This document shows, in pieces, positions 1 to 9,386 of a DNA stretch of 64,000 nucleotides. Position 1 is the stretch's first letter. Each line of letters opens with the position of its first letter. The stretch covers positions 1-64,000 of the forward strand of contig NZ_JADMSO010000008.1 of the NCBI RefSeq assembly GCF_015560805.1. Reading direction: 5' to 3'. The translations under genes were made by a program, and so were the position numbers. The notes under the pieces are model-generated. The model was not told the DNA's origin. It did no database searches and worked only from the letters and a program-made list of their open reading frames with translations. Origin of the DNA: Mediterraneibacter glycyrrhizinilyticus (GTDB lineage Bacteria > Bacillota > Clostridia > Lachnospirales > Lachnospiraceae).

Positions 1-160
1 TTTAAGAAGTACCGCTTTATAGCGGACCAGTAACAATGCTTGCGATACCCGCCCTTTTGGGCGAGCATGTAACCGGCCCTTATTAGGGCCAATTCAAACC
101 ACCACTTGAAGTGGTGGTAATGACTGTGATATACCAATAAGGGCGGAAAAATCCGTTTTT
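1..160. mobile_element. Probable end of an IS200/IS605-type element (hairpin-rich)
   Basis: Four consecutive perfect hairpins lie in the first 120 bases: CCGCT/AGCGG at about 23-36, GCCC/GGGC at about 51-62, GGCCC/GGGCC at about 75-90 and ACCACCAC/GTGGTGGT at about 99-119. A small CGGA/TCCG stem with a T run follows near 144-160. A chain of short hairpins like this is typical of the subterminal end of IS200/IS605 elements and of the omega RNA that overlaps it. No transposase or TnpB frame is visible because the window starts inside the element. Immediately after it, the solute-binding protein frame begins without its signal peptide, so the element appears to have displaced that gene's 5' end. 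Family assignment is from hairpin architecture only, and the strand is not determined. Confidence 0.45.
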
Positions 161-162
161 CA

Positions 163-1414
163 AAAGGAGGAAAAGGCGAAGACGGAAAGACTTTAAAAGT
201 TGCAGCAGTTGAAACCGCTTACGGAAAAGCTATGTGGGAAAAAGTCTGCGATGCATTTGAAGCAGCAAACGAAGGCGTGACCGTAGAACTGACGATTGAC
301 AAGAATCTGGAAGATGTGATCGATCCGGCGATGAAAGCCGGCGACTATCCGGATGTGATCATGCGTGCAGTCGGAGCAGAATCCGGTATGACAGAGACTT
401 TTATCCGGGATAACAACCTGACAGAACTGACAGACGTTCTGGATATGACAGTACCGGGTGAAGAGGTAACCGTAGGCGAGAAGATTCTTCCGGGATTTAC
501 AGAGAATACGATCGTGAATCCATACGGAGACGGAAAGACATATCTGATGCCGATGTTCTACGGACCATGCGGATTATTCTACAACGCAGGGCTTTTTGAA
601 GAAAAAGGCTGGGAAGTTCCGGAGACATGGGATGAGATGTGGGAACTTGGAGACAAAGCGCAGGCAGAGGGCATCGCGCTCTTCACATATCCGACAACCG
701 GATATTTTGATGCATTCTTCTATGCACTGCTTCACGAAGCAATGGGAGAAGAGAACTTCACAAAGGCTCTGAAGTATGAAGAAGGAATCTGGGATACACC
801 GGAAGCACAGCAGGTATTTGATATCATTGCAAAACTGGCTTCTTATACAGAGAAGACAACTCCTGCAAATGCAAACGACAATGATTTCCAGAAAAATCAG
901 CAGATGATCCTGGACAACAAAGCACTCTTTATGCCGAACGGAAACTGGGTGATCGGTGAGATGGCAGAGGCTCCTCGTGCAGAGGGATTTGAGTGGGGAT
1001 TCACAGCACTTCCGGCACTTGAAGAGGGCGGAGAGAGCATCTTATTCGTTCTTTGAGCAGGTATGGATGCCGAAAGAAGCGAAGAATCAGGATCTTGGAA
1101 AACAGTTTATCGCATATCTGTACTCCGACGAAGCAGCTGAGATCTTCGCAACAGAGGGCGGAGCGGTACAGCCGATCGCAGGAATGACAGATAAGCTGTC
1201 AGGAGATGCCGTAACATATTATGGTATTTACGACACAGGAGCAGTTGCAGTTCTTGACGCATTCTCAACAACAGATCCGGTTGAAGGTCTGACGACCAGA
1301 GGTGCATTCTTTGATCCTGTAAACTCTCTTGTATCCGGAGATAAGACAGAAGATCAGTGGATCGCGGAGTTTAAGGAAGCAAGCGATGCATTCCGCGGAG
1401 CTTTAAAAGAATAA
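163..1414 (+). pseudogene. Broken ABC sugar solute-binding protein (5' truncated and frameshifted)
   Basis: The extracytoplasmic sugar-binding component of a CUT1-type ABC importer, now disrupted twice. The mature-protein frame is already running at about 163 (GGKGEDGKTLKVAAVE) with no signal peptide, lipobox Cys or credible start, because the sequence upstream is element-derived. The frame reads to a stop at 1054-1056. The family's C-terminal part (FFEQVWMPKEAKNQ to the end at 1414) continues in another frame, so one base was gained or two lost around 1030-1050. The typical features remain in the two pieces: the GPCGLFYN and WDEMWELG regions in the first and the helical tail in the second. 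The two permeases downstream are intact, so the importer is probably non-functional unless another binding protein serves it. A sequencing error could explain the frameshift but not the missing 5' end. Confidence 0.85.
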
Positions 1415-1519
1415 GCAAGATAACAAACTGTCTGTGAATTGTCAGATAGTAGAAACAGCCGGCGTTCGTTTCTCTATGCGCCGGCTGTTCGACTGTTCTG
1501 AAAGGATGGAGATGACCGA

Positions 1520-2419
1520 ATGAGAAAAAAGAAAGGTAGAGGGAGATTTATATTCTTTTGTCTGGCTCCCGCCGTGTTTTTATTTGCAATTTTTATGATT
1601 TATCCTACTATCGGCGTATTCCGTATGTCCATGTACAAATGGGGCGGATACACATCAGAAAAGACTTTTGTAGGATTGGATAATTTTAAGACGTTGTTCC
1701 AGAGCGACAAGTTTTATCAGGCGTTCCAGAATACCGTGCTTCTGATCATCGTTGTGACGATCTGTACGTTTGCATTTTCGCTGATCTTCGCCGCAATCCT
1801 GACGAGAGAGAAGATCAAAGGACAGAACTTTTTCCGGATCATTTTCTATATCCCGAATATTTTGTCCATTGTAGTTATCAGTGCGATCTTTTCTGCAATT
1901 TACGATACGAATCAGGGGCTTTTGAATTCCTTTTTGAATCTGTTCCGTGGAGCGGACGGAGCCGAGAATCCGATTCTCTGGCTGGGAAGTCAGAAGATCG
2001 TTATTTACAGTATTGTGATCGCTATGATCTGGCAGGCAATCGGTTACTATATGGTAATGTATATGGCAAGTATGGCAAATGTACCGGAAAGTCTTTACGA
2101 GTCTGCAAGTCTGGAGGGAGCCGGAAAGATCAAACAGTTCTTCTCGATCACACTTCCGCTGATCTGGACAAATATCCGGACAACACTTACATTTTTCATT
2201 ATCAGTACCATTAACATGAGTTTCCTCTTTGTAAAAGCGATGACAAACGGAGGACCGGACGGAGCGTCAAACGTATTCTTAAGTTATATGTATCAGGAAG
2301 CATATACCAATTCTTCCTACGGCTATGGTATGGCGATCGGATCTGTCGTATTTATCTTCTCGTTTGCTCTGGCGGGCATCCTGAATGTTGTTACAAAGCG
2401 TGAAGAGATTGAATTCTAA
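1520..2419 (+). CDS. Carbohydrate ABC transporter permease (MalF-like, CUT1)
   Basis: Inner-membrane permease of a sugar ABC importer, 299 aa, about six transmembrane segments. The N terminus is a short positive stretch (MRKKKGRG) followed by the first membrane helix. The cytoplasmic EAA loop that docks the ATPase is near residues 192-212 (ESASLEGAGKIKQFFSITLP). The start at 1520 follows an AAAGGATGG ribosome site. The gene lies about 105 bases after the broken binding protein and 13 bases before the second permease. No ATPase is encoded here, which is usual for CUT1 systems that share MsmK/UgpC-type ATPases encoded elsewhere. The linked GH95-like gene suggests a fucosylated or related glycan as substrate, which is inference. 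Confidence 0.9.
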   Translation: MRKKKGRGRFIFFCLAPAVFLFAIFMIYPTIGVFRMSMYKWGGYTSEKTFVGLDNFKTLFQSDKFYQAFQNTVLLIIVVTICTFAFSLIFAAILTREKIKGQNFFRIIFYIPNILSIVVISAIFSAIYDTNQGLLNSFLNLFRGADGAENPILWLGSQKIVIYSIVIAMIWQAIGYYMVMYMASMANVPESLYESASLEGAGKIKQFFSITLPLIWTNIRTTLTFFIISTINMSFLFVKAMTNGGPDGASNVFLSYMYQEAYTNSSYGYGMAIGSVVFIFSFALAGILNVVTKREEIEF

Positions 2420-2432
2420 AGGAGGGAGAACA

Positions 2433-3326
2433 ATGAGAAAAAAGAATAAAGGAGCGATCCGGGAAACGTCCGGACTTGCGAAAGTTCTTATTTACATTCC
2501 GCTGATTCTCCTGTCTATCTTGATCATAGTGCCGGTGTTCTGGGTGTTTATGGCGTCGATCAAGGAGAATTCGGAATTTTACCGCAATCCGTGGGCGCTT
2601 CCGGAGGGATTTTATTTCCAGAACTTTATCGATGCGTGGGAAAGTGCGAATATGGGCTCTTATATGCTCAATTCTGTATTTGTGACGGTGGTTGCGATTT
2701 TCCTGCTTGTGATCATTGCGCTTCCGGCATCATATGTACTGGCAAGATTCAAGTTTAAATCCAGCAAATTCTGGAATGTTTTATTTATGGCGGGACTGTT
2801 TATCAATGTAAACTATATTGTCGTACCGATCTTTTTGATGCTCAATGATGGAGATAAATGGATTTACAAGACATTCGGGACTACCTTTTTTATGAACAAC
2901 TTGTTTGTGCTGGCGCTTGTCTATGCGGCGACGGCGCTTCCGTTTACGATTTATCTGTTGTCCGGATATTTTAAGACGTTGGCGAGAGATTATGAGGAAG
3001 CGGCATATGTGGATGGCGCCGGATATTTCCGGACAATGGTCCAGATCATCATCTCGATAGCAAAGCCAAGTATCGTGACAGTGATCTTGTTCAATTTCCT
3101 GGCATTCTGGAATGAGTACATCATTTCCATGACGTTGTTGACGAAGCCGGAACTGAAGACGCTTCCGGTCGGACTTATGAATCTGATGGCGGCACAGAGA
3201 TCGGCGGTGCAGTATGGAAAAATGTATGCAGGTCTTGTAATCGTCATGCTTCCTACATTGATCCTTTATATGTGCGTACAGAAGAAGCTGACACAGGGAA
3301 TGACAGTCGGAGGACTGAAAGGCTAA
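2433..3326 (+). CDS. Carbohydrate ABC transporter permease (MalG-like, CUT1)
   Basis: Second inner-membrane permease of the same importer, 297 aa. The start at 2433 is chosen because an AAAGGAGGG site lies just upstream; an in-frame upstream extension overlaps the previous gene and has no such site. The N terminus is basic (MRKKKNKGAIRE), followed by hydrophobic helices. The EAA loop is near residues 187-210 (EEAAYVDGAGYFRTM) and the C terminus ends in the usual TQGMTVGGLKG. It pairs with the upstream permease to form the membrane channel. Reading frame and motifs are intact, in contrast to the broken binding protein and glycosidase around it. Confidence 0.9.
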   Translation: MRKKNKGAIRETSGLAKVLIYIPLILLSILIIVPVFWVFMASIKENSEFYRNPWALPEGFYFQNFIDAWESANMGSYMLNSVFVTVVAIFLLVIIALPASYVLARFKFKSSKFWNVLFMAGLFINVNYIVVPIFLMLNDGDKWIYKTFGTTFFMNNLFVLALVYAATALPFTIYLLSGYFKTLARDYEEAAYVDGAGYFRTMVQIIISIAKPSIVTVILFNFLAFWNEYIISMTLLTKPELKTLPVGLMNLMAAQRSAVQYGKMYAGLVIVMLPTLILYMCVQKKLTQGMTVGGLKG

Positions 3327-3338
3327 GGAGGAGATACT

Positions 3339-3518
3339 ATGAGCGAGAATGGAAAAAAACTGTTGCTGGGTATTTTGATCGCTGTCGTATTCGTTGTATG
3401 TATTGCCTTGGTGATCGTAGGTCAGAGAAAAATAGGACCATCGGGGCTTTTGATGATGCTTGTCGGACTGGCGGGATTGTTGGTACTTTTGTGGCTTTAC
3501 AACAGACAGTATGAGTAG
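3339..3518 (+). CDS. Small two-helix membrane protein, DUF6903-like
   Basis: A 59-residue protein with an AGGAGG site 6 bases upstream (3326-3332) and its own ATG. It has two predicted membrane helices (about residues 8-27 and 36-54) separated by the polar turn VGQRKIGPSG, and ends LYNRQYE. Small proteins of this shape, with a GQR turn and a Y-N-R tail, are found after CUT1 permeases in Lachnospiraceae and are annotated DUF6903; function unknown. The position between the permeases and the glycosidase, with 12 and 5 base gaps, places it in the operon. Family name is from memory of the pattern. Confidence 0.75.
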   Translation: MSENGKKLLLGILIAVVFVVCIALVIVGQRKIGPSGLLMMLVGLAGLLVLLWLYNRQYE

Positions 3519-3523
3519 GGATT

Positions 3524-5794
3524 ATGAAATATCGGTTAAAATTTGAGAAGAGTATTACAAGGTGGGATGAGGCAATCCCACTTGGAAACGGCAGGATTGG
3601 TTCGTTGGTATGGGGCGGACCGTCTGCCTTGCGGTTTAGTCTGGATCGGACAGATATATGGGACAGATCGACGCCGATGTATACGGAGCGGGAAGATTTT
3701 ACATATGCAAATCTGGTAAAATTGGCAAAAGACGGGAAAACAGGAGAAATCCGGGAATTTTTTGATGCGCCATATCAATGTCCGACTCCGACGAAGCTGC
3801 CGTCCGGGAAATTAATTTTTTGTTTTTCGGATGGAGATCATGTGTGTTCGGAATTGGATTTAGAGACTGCCGAAGCGAAATTTGCGATCGTATCGGAAAA
3901 GGGAACAAGTATAGCAGAAGCTGCCATTGTGGAAAGCTTCTGCCATGCAGTTACGAAGACCGGTATGATCCGGGTTTCTGCTTCGGCAGATTCATTTCGG
4001 GTAAAACTGGAACATCCGGATTTTGGAAGACCGGAGAAGGAAGAAGAACAGGTCTATGATCCGATGCATCGGGAAATCTCGCAAGGCTCTCTGAAAAAGC
4101 TTCATTATCCGGAAGCTGAGAGCGGAATGCGTACTGTCAGTGAAATGACAGAAAATGGCAGCCTTAGGAAGTTTCAGTTTTTCTGGTTTACGCAGAAAGT
4201 CGACGCGGCGTTTTCGTATGGAATTGTCGTAGGGAAGACGGAAGATCGGGAGAGCACGGAGGTTTTTTATCGGATCGTGACAAGTGAGGACGGCGATGAC
4301 TGGCTGCAGGATGCGATAGACGCCTTACGGTCAGAGCTGGGTGACGGATATGAGAAGTGCCGGATTGCGCATCGGGCGTGGTGGACTGCATATTGGAAGA
4401 AAAGCCGGATACGGGTTCCCGATCCGATGTTTGAGAAACAATGGTATCTGACGAACTATCTGTTTGCATCCTGTTCCAGAAAAGGGGAATATCCGATGCC
4501 GCTTCAAGGCGTATGGACTGCGGATGACGGAAAGCTCCCGCCATGGAAAGGGGATTATCATAATGATCTGAATACCCAGCTGAGTTATACGCATTTTTAT
4601 AAGGCAAATCATTTGGAAGAAGGAGAGAGCTTTCTTGATTTTTTGTGGGCTCAAAAAGACGCGGCGAAACAATTTGCCGAAAAATTCTATCAGACAAAAG
4701 GGATCTGTCTTCCGGGCGTGATGACGATCGATGGAAAACCGTTGGGAGGATGGCCGATGTATTCGTTGTCACCGACCCACCAGATCTGGCTGTGCCAGTC
4801 ATTCGATCTATATTATCGATATACCGGCGATCGCACATTTTTGAGAGAACGGGCATGGATTTATTTTCAGGAAACAGAACAGTGTATCCGAGGACTTTTA
4901 CAAAAGAATGAAGTCGGGGACTATGTACTTCCGGTGTCCAGTTCTCCGGAAATCCATGATGATGAAGCCGAAGCCTGGCTGACTCCGAACAGTCATTATG
5001 ATCTGGCGCTTTTGCGTTATCTGTACCAGACATTGATCCGATTTGCCGGAGAACTGGGAGAGTGTCCGAAAAAAGAGTGGGAAGAGATTCTTTCTCATCT
5101 TTCTGAGTTTTCTGTGAATGAAAGAGGCGTATTGATGCTTTCGCCGGATGAGAGTCTGGAGGAATCGCATCGGCATTTGTCCAACGCTCTGGCAATCTGT
5201 CCGCTGCATTTGTACTAATATGAGCAAGAGGATGACCGAAAGATCATTGATGCGGTGGTCGAGGATTATGAGAGGCTCGGGAGCGGCATGTGGGTTGGAT
5301 TTTCATTTGTGTGGATGGCGCATTTGTATGCAGTGCAGGGAAACGGAGAGGGGGCATATGAACAGCTACGGATCTTTTGGGAGAGTTTTTGTTCGCCAAA
5401 TGGATTTCATTTGAACGGGGATTATAAACGGCGGGGGTATACGACATTTCATTATCGTCCATTTACATTGGAAGCAAATATGTATGCGGCAGACGGGCTT
5501 CAGGAAATGCTTTTGCAGACGCGGAAAGGGCGGATCGACCTGTTTCCGGCAGTTCCGGAAAGCTGGAAAGAGAAAGAAGAGGAGACAGCTTTTGAACACT
5601 TCCGCGGAGAGGGCGGAATTTTGGTTTCTGCGAGAATGAAAGGTGGAAAAGATTGTCAGGCACGGCTGGAAGCAGAGCAGGAGCAGGAAGTTTCTCTTTG
5701 GTTTAACGGAAAAGAACGGAAACTATTTTTGAAAGCCGGAGAGATAAGAATAGTTGACTTTGTTGCGGATGATCTATCAGCGGAGAATCAATAA
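3524..5794 (+). pseudogene. GH95-like glycoside hydrolase with in-frame TAA stop
   Basis: Cytoplasmic glycosidase resembling GH95 alpha-L-fucosidases or galactosidases, about 756 codons. The N-terminal beta-sandwich starts with WDEAIPLGNGRIGSLVWGG (residues 14-32). The (alpha/alpha)6 barrel has PLQGVWTADDGKLPPW near residue 328, then DLNTQLSY where the family usually has N-x-N-T, SSSPEIHDD near residue 472 (catalytic Glu in GH95) and SHRHLSN near residue 548. Codon 565 (5216-5218) is TAA. The same frame then continues cleanly from YEQEDDRKIIDAVV to 5794, completing the catalytic domain and a C-terminal beta domain. Translation from 3524 alone would lose about a quarter of the protein. It closes the decaying sugar operon. 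The Asp in place of the first Asn suggests a specificity other than classical fucosidase. Confidence 0.8.
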
Positions 5795-5893
5795 AACAGG
5801 CTGGATCACCGGAAGTGCCAAAAGGCATATTCTGGGATTGTAAGCAGTCGCCAAGGTCTCGGGCAAACCCGGACTTTGGCTCGTCGCCTATAC
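5795..5893 (+). other. Intergenic region with one long hairpin
   Basis: Short gap after the glycosidase. It contains the stem-loop CCAAGGTCTCGGGC/..CCCGGACTTTGG at about 5849-5878, separate from the terminator that follows. No reading frame of note is seen. It may be part of the 3' untranslated region; nothing more can be supported. Confidence 0.3.
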
Positions 5894-5932
5894 AAAAAAA
5901 GACGGGCACACGAGCGTGTGACCGTCTTTTTT
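5894..5932. terminator. Bidirectional terminator between the glycosidase and pckA
   Basis: Stem GACGG-CACAC (5901-5911) pairs with GTGTG-CCGTC (5916-5926). It is flanked by a run of A on the left and T on the right, so it can end transcripts from both the sugar operon on the plus strand and pckA on the minus strand. Confidence 0.8.
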
Positions 5933-5968
5933 AATTTCATTGTATCAATCTTTGAAAAGATATAGATC

Positions 5969-7573
5969 TTACAGCTGCGGACCAGCCGGTACAAGAGCTT
6001 TACCAGCTTCATTTCCTTCGTATTTAGCGAAGTTCTTAATGAATCTTCCAGCCAGATCTTTTGCTTTTTCATCCCACTGTGCAGCGTCTGCATAAGTATC
6101 GCGAGGATCCAGGATTGCAGGATCTACACCCGGAAGTTCTGTCGGAACTTCAAAGTTGAAGTATGGAATCTTTTTAGTCGGAGCGTTCTGGATGTCTCCG
6201 TTCAGGATCGCATCGATGATACCGCGGGTATCTTTGATGGAGATACGTTTTCCTGTTCCGTTCCATCCTGTATTTACAAGGTAAGCTTTTGCTCCGTTTG
6301 CTTCCATTCTCTTAACGAGCTCTTCCGCATATTTTGTCGGGTGCAGTTCAAGGAATGCCTGTCCGAAGCAAGCTGAGAATGTCGGAGTAGGCTCTGTGAT
6401 TCCACGTTCTGTACCAGCAAGTTTTGCTGTAAATCCGGACAGGAAGTAGTACTCTGTCTGTTCCGGTGTCAGAACAGATACCGGAGGAAGTACTCCGAAT
6501 GCATCTGCAGACAGGAAGATTACGTTTTTAGCAGCCGGTGCAGCGGATACCGGACGAACAATCTTTTCGATGTGATCGATCGGGTAAGATACACGAGTAT
6601 TCTCTGTTACGCTCTTGTCGTCGAAGTCGATCTTTCCGTTTTCATCCAGTGTTACGTTCTCAAGAAGAGCATTTCTCTTGATCGCATTGTAAATGTCCGG
6701 CTCAGAGTCTTTGTCAAGGTTGATAACTTTTGCATAGCATCCGCCCTCGAAGTTGAAGATACCGTTGTCATCCCAACCATGCTCATCATCACCGATCAGA
6801 AGACGTTTCGGGTCTGTGGACAGAGTTGTTTTACCTGTTCCGGAAAGTCCGAAGAAGATTGCTGTGTTTTCACCGTTCAAATCTGTGTTAGCGGAGCAGT
6901 GCATAGAAGCGATTCCTTTTAATGGAAGGAAGTAGTTCATCATAGAGAACATACCTTTTTTCATTTCTCCGCCGTACCATGTATTCAGGATAACCTGCTC
7001 ACGTGTTGTGATGTTGAACATAGCGGCTGTTTCAGAGTTCAGTCCTAACTCTTTGTAGTTTTCAACTTTTGCTTTGGAAGCGTTGTAAACTACGAAATCC
7101 GGTTCGAAGTTTTCCAGCTCTTCAGCAGTAGGCTGAATGAACATGTTTTTAACAAAGTGTGCCTGCCAAGCAACTTCTACGATGAAACGGATTGCCATAC
7201 GTGTGTCAGCATTTGCTCCACAGAATGCATCAACTACAAAAAGTCTTTTGTTGGAAAGTTCTTTTAAAGCAAGTGCTTTACAAGTATCCCAAGCTTCCTG
7301 TGATGCAGGATGGTTGTCGTTCTTGTACTCGTCAGAAGTCCACCATACAGTGTCTTTAGAATTCTCGTCCATTACGATGAATTTATCTTTCGGGGAACGT
7401 CCTGTGTAGATACCTGTCATAACATTGACAGCGCCAAGTTCACTTTCCTGACCTTTTTCGAAACCTTCAAGTTCCGGTTTTGTCTCTTCCTCGAATAATG
7501 TCTCATAAGAAGGATTGTACACAATTTCGGTAGTTCCGGTGATACCATACTTGCTCAAATCGATTTCTGCCAT
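5969..7573 (-). CDS. pckA: Phosphoenolpyruvate carboxykinase (ATP)
   Basis: Cytosolic enzyme interconverting oxaloacetate plus ATP with phosphoenolpyruvate, CO2 and ADP. In anaerobic gut Firmicutes it may run in the carboxylating direction. The protein has 534 aa, the family length. The N-terminal TGRSPKDKF loop binds substrate, the P-loop is [11 protein letters not shown], and the metal and kinase-2 region [13 protein letters not shown] follows, then the late TRGIIDAIL part. Start is at 7573 with an AAGAGGTTAATG leader. The gene is monocistronic, convergent with the sugar operon, and has its own promoter about 120 bases upstream. Confidence 0.97.
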   Translation of the reverse strand: MAEIDLSKYGITGTTEIVYNPSYETLFEEETKPELEGFEKGQESELGAVNVMTGIYTGRSPKDKFIVMDENSKDTVWWTSDEYKNDNHPASQEAWDTCKALALKELSNKRLFVVDAFCGANADTRMAIRFIVEVAWQAHFVKNMFIQPTAEELENFEPDFVVYNASKAKVENYKELGLNSETAAMFNITTREQVILNTWYGGEMKKGMFSMMNYFLPLKGIASMHCSANTDLNGENTAIFFGLSGTGKTTLSTDPKRLLIGDDEHGWDDNGIFNFEGGCYAKVINLDKDSEPDIYNAIKRNALLENVTLDENGKIDFDDKSVTENTRVSYPIDHIEKIVRPVSAAPAAKNVIFLSADAFGVLPPVSVLTPEQTEYYFLSGFTAKLAGTERGITEPTPTFSACFGQAFLELHPTKYAEELVKRMEANGAKAYLVNTGWNGTGKRISIKDTRGIIDAILNGDIQNAPTKKIPYFNFEVPTELPGVDPAILDPRDTYADAAQWDEKAKDLAGRFIKNFAKYEGNEAGKALVPAGPQL

Positions 7574-7695
7574 CTTACATTAACCTCTTTTCTTAAATTG
7601 TATTTTCTTATGGAAATGTATCTATCATAAGCTGAATATCCAGTCTTAAAAATACCTTTCCACAGAGTCGAAAAAACTTCGACTTCCATTATCAT

Positions 7696-7723
7696 ATTAT
7701 ACATATAAAAGCAACAAAATCAA
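7696..7723 (-). promoter_or_regulatory. Sigma-A-type promoter of pckA
   Basis: On the minus strand TTGATT (7718-7723) and a perfect TATAAT (7696-7701) are separated by 16 bases, directed at pckA. The leader to the start codon is about 115 bases and carries the small stem GTCGAA/TTCGAC at about 7667-7683. Confidence 0.7.
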
Positions 7724-7917
7724 TAAAAAAACTTCAAAATATTTAATTTGTGAAAAAAATCACGGATGGAAATAAAAATGCGTTGTAATCGAATGCACTT
7801 AAAGAAAAATTAACTTTTGAAGAAAATGATTAACAGGAGTTTAACGGAGTCTTGGTGAAAAGTTAAAAAATTATTTTTATACTGGCGCTTGTGATTTTCG
7901 AAGAAAGGAAGGAACAG
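7724..7917. other. Divergent intergenic region upstream of the PHP/ABC operon
   Basis: AT-rich gap between the pckA promoter and the first gene of the rightward operon. A TATACT lies near 7878-7883, but no good -35 sits at the right distance (only GTGAAA at 17 bases), so the operon promoter is uncertain and may need an activator. No reading frame or repeat was seen. Confidence 0.4.
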
Positions 7918-8373
7918 ATGAAGGAATATCAAGTATCAGGCGAACTGATGAAAGGGTTTATCGGAAATATTGCTTATGAAGTCGTATTACCGGTTGATAT
8001 GGATCAAATTACAGTAGAAGTCTCTTTTGAAAAAAGAATAATGGAAAAGATTACGCAAGAAGATCGTGAAGCCTGTATCAAAGCGTACCGAGAAAATGTA
8101 GGCACGAATCCGGAAGAAAACGAAATTATAAGAATGATCAACGGAGAAAAAACAGAGATCAATGTGTCTGTATTCCATAATGAGGCGTATTTAGGATGTG
8201 CACATCGAGATGAAATGACAAAAAAGATCGTTATTTCTCCGGAAAAAGCTTCGGAAGGGTTTCGTACATGGAAATTCCACGGCGGAGTTTTGAAGGTTGT
8301 ATTGCATGTATATCAGGTATTGAATCAGAATACTCCCTATCAGGTTGTGATCAAAAGAGAGGAAAAATTATGA
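7918..8373 (+). CDS. Hypothetical protein, first gene of the PHP/ABC operon
   Basis: A soluble protein of 151 aa with no signal peptide or membrane helix and no motif I can name. The ATG at 7918 is preferred because GAAAGGAAGGAA lies in ribosome-site position; an in-frame GTG at 7891 has none. It has a predicted beta-rich N-terminal part and the conserved-looking C-terminal segment YQVLNQNTPYQVVIKREEK, like a small binding or accessory domain. The stop overlaps the next gene's start (ATGA), so it is translationally coupled to the PHP-domain phosphoesterase and probably works with it. Function unknown. Confidence 0.7.
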   Translation: MKEYQVSGELMKGFIGNIAYEVVLPVDMDQITVEVSFEKRIMEKITQEDREACIKAYRENVGTNPEENEIIRMINGEKTEINVSVFHNEAYLGCAHRDEMTKKIVISPEKASEGFRTWKFHGGVLKVVLHVYQVLNQNTPYQVVIKREEKL

Positions 8374-9386
8374 GGTATCAAAGAGTAGAATTACATAATC
8401 ATTCCACGGAATCGGATGGAGAAATGACGGCGGCAGAACTGATGAGATGGGCAGAAAAAGAAGCCTATGGTGTTGTTGCGCTGACGGATCATAATACTTG
8501 TTCGGGACATGAAAAGGCAGAAAAAACAATACAAGAGGAACAATTACATATTCAGTTGTTAAAAGGAATCGAAGTAACAACATTTTACGGACATATTTTG
8601 GCATTGGGTATTGAACATATGATTGATTTTACCAATTTAGACCCGAGAGCACCTGAAAAATTCTTAGGAAAATTGAGAGCAGCCGGCGCAGGTGCGATCG
8701 GATTAGCCCATCCGTTTTGTATAGGAAGACCTGTTACAGCCGGTTGTCGGATGGATCTGGAAATCCATGATTGGGATCAAATTGATTATATAGAAGTTTT
8801 TAATACGAGCGGTGGAACCGAAGCGATGGCCGGACATATTATGGGAAACAGACAGGCTTTAGAATTTTGGGAAGAAAAAGTATTAGCGGGGTATCATTTG
8901 GCAGCAGTCAGTGGAAAGGATATTCATCAAAAACCGAAAAAACTTCCGGTTATGATTACCTATGCATTGCTTGAAGACAGCGGAGAAGGACAGAACGAAG
9001 GAGTGGAAAAAGCTGTTTTGGGAGCGGTGATGAGACAAAAAACAATTGTCACGAAGGGACCTTTGTTACATGCCTGGGCAGAAAAAGAAGATTTATGGAT
9101 CGAGGTGGATCATTCTTCAGAATATGAAAACTGGAATTTAAAATGGGCAGCGTGTCATCCGGTGTTACGAATCCGCGGGAAACAGATAGAGAAAGAACTT
9201 CCGTTACGTTTTACAAAGAGTACAGAGAAAATCAAAATAGCAGGTGTTTTGAAGGAAGAACAAGAAGCGGATTCACAGAGGGAGCATACAGTTGTTTTAC
9301 GGATGTATGAGGAAAACTGTCAATATGAAAATCTTTTGGCAGCCGGAATTTCGGTCAGATGGAAATCAGGAGGAAACGAGGAATGA
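8370..9386 (+). CDS. PHP-domain metallohydrolase (CehA/McbA-like)
   Basis: Predicted phosphoesterase of the PHP superfamily, 338 aa. Metal ligands are visible in order: HNHSTESDGEM (residues 9-19), ALTDHNT near residue 38, the Glu in KGIEVTTFYGH near residue 66 with its following His, AHPFC near residue 112, and SGKDIHQ near residue 182. The C-terminal third is beta-rich. The ATG at 8370 overlaps the previous stop and its own stop overlaps the permease start at 9383. Location inside an importer operon suggests it hydrolyses the imported phosphoester or phosphodiester; that substrate idea is inference. An in-frame upstream extension inside the previous gene was rejected. Confidence 0.85.
   Translation: MRYQRVELHNHSTESDGEMTAAELMRWAEKEAYGVVALTDHNTCSGHEKAEKTIQEEQLHIQLLKGIEVTTFYGHILALGIEHMIDFTNLDPRAPEKFLGKLRAAGAGAIGLAHPFCIGRPVTAGCRMDLEIHDWDQIDYIEVFNTSGGTEAMAGHIMGNRQALEFWEEKVLAGYHLAAVSGKDIHQKPKKLPVMITYALLEDSGEGQNEGVEKAVLGAVMRQKTIVTKGPLLHAWAEKEDLWIEVDHSSEYENWNLKWAACHPVLRIRGKQIEKELPLRFTKSTEKIKIAGVLKEEQEADSQREHTVVLRMYEENCQYENLLAAGISVRWKSGGNEE

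Noticed and set aside
3272-3514. 80-codon open frame overlapping the second permease and the small membrane protein
   Set aside because: It is out of frame with both; the 59-residue membrane protein from 3339 has an AGGAGG site and a clear two-helix pattern.
4188-5195. Long minus-strand open frame (335 codons) opposite the glycosidase gene
   Set aside because: It lies wholly antisense to a clear GH95-like protein frame, has no ribosome site and a composition (many Ser, Arg, His, Pro) typical of shadow frames.
5216-5218. Recoding of the in-frame stop as selenocysteine or pyrrolysine
   Set aside because: The codon is TAA, which is not used for either residue, and no downstream structure supports recoding.
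5849-5878. Riboswitch in the 3' region of the glycosidase gene
   Set aside because: Only one simple stem-loop is present and it lies downstream of the gene; no conserved aptamer core is recognisable.
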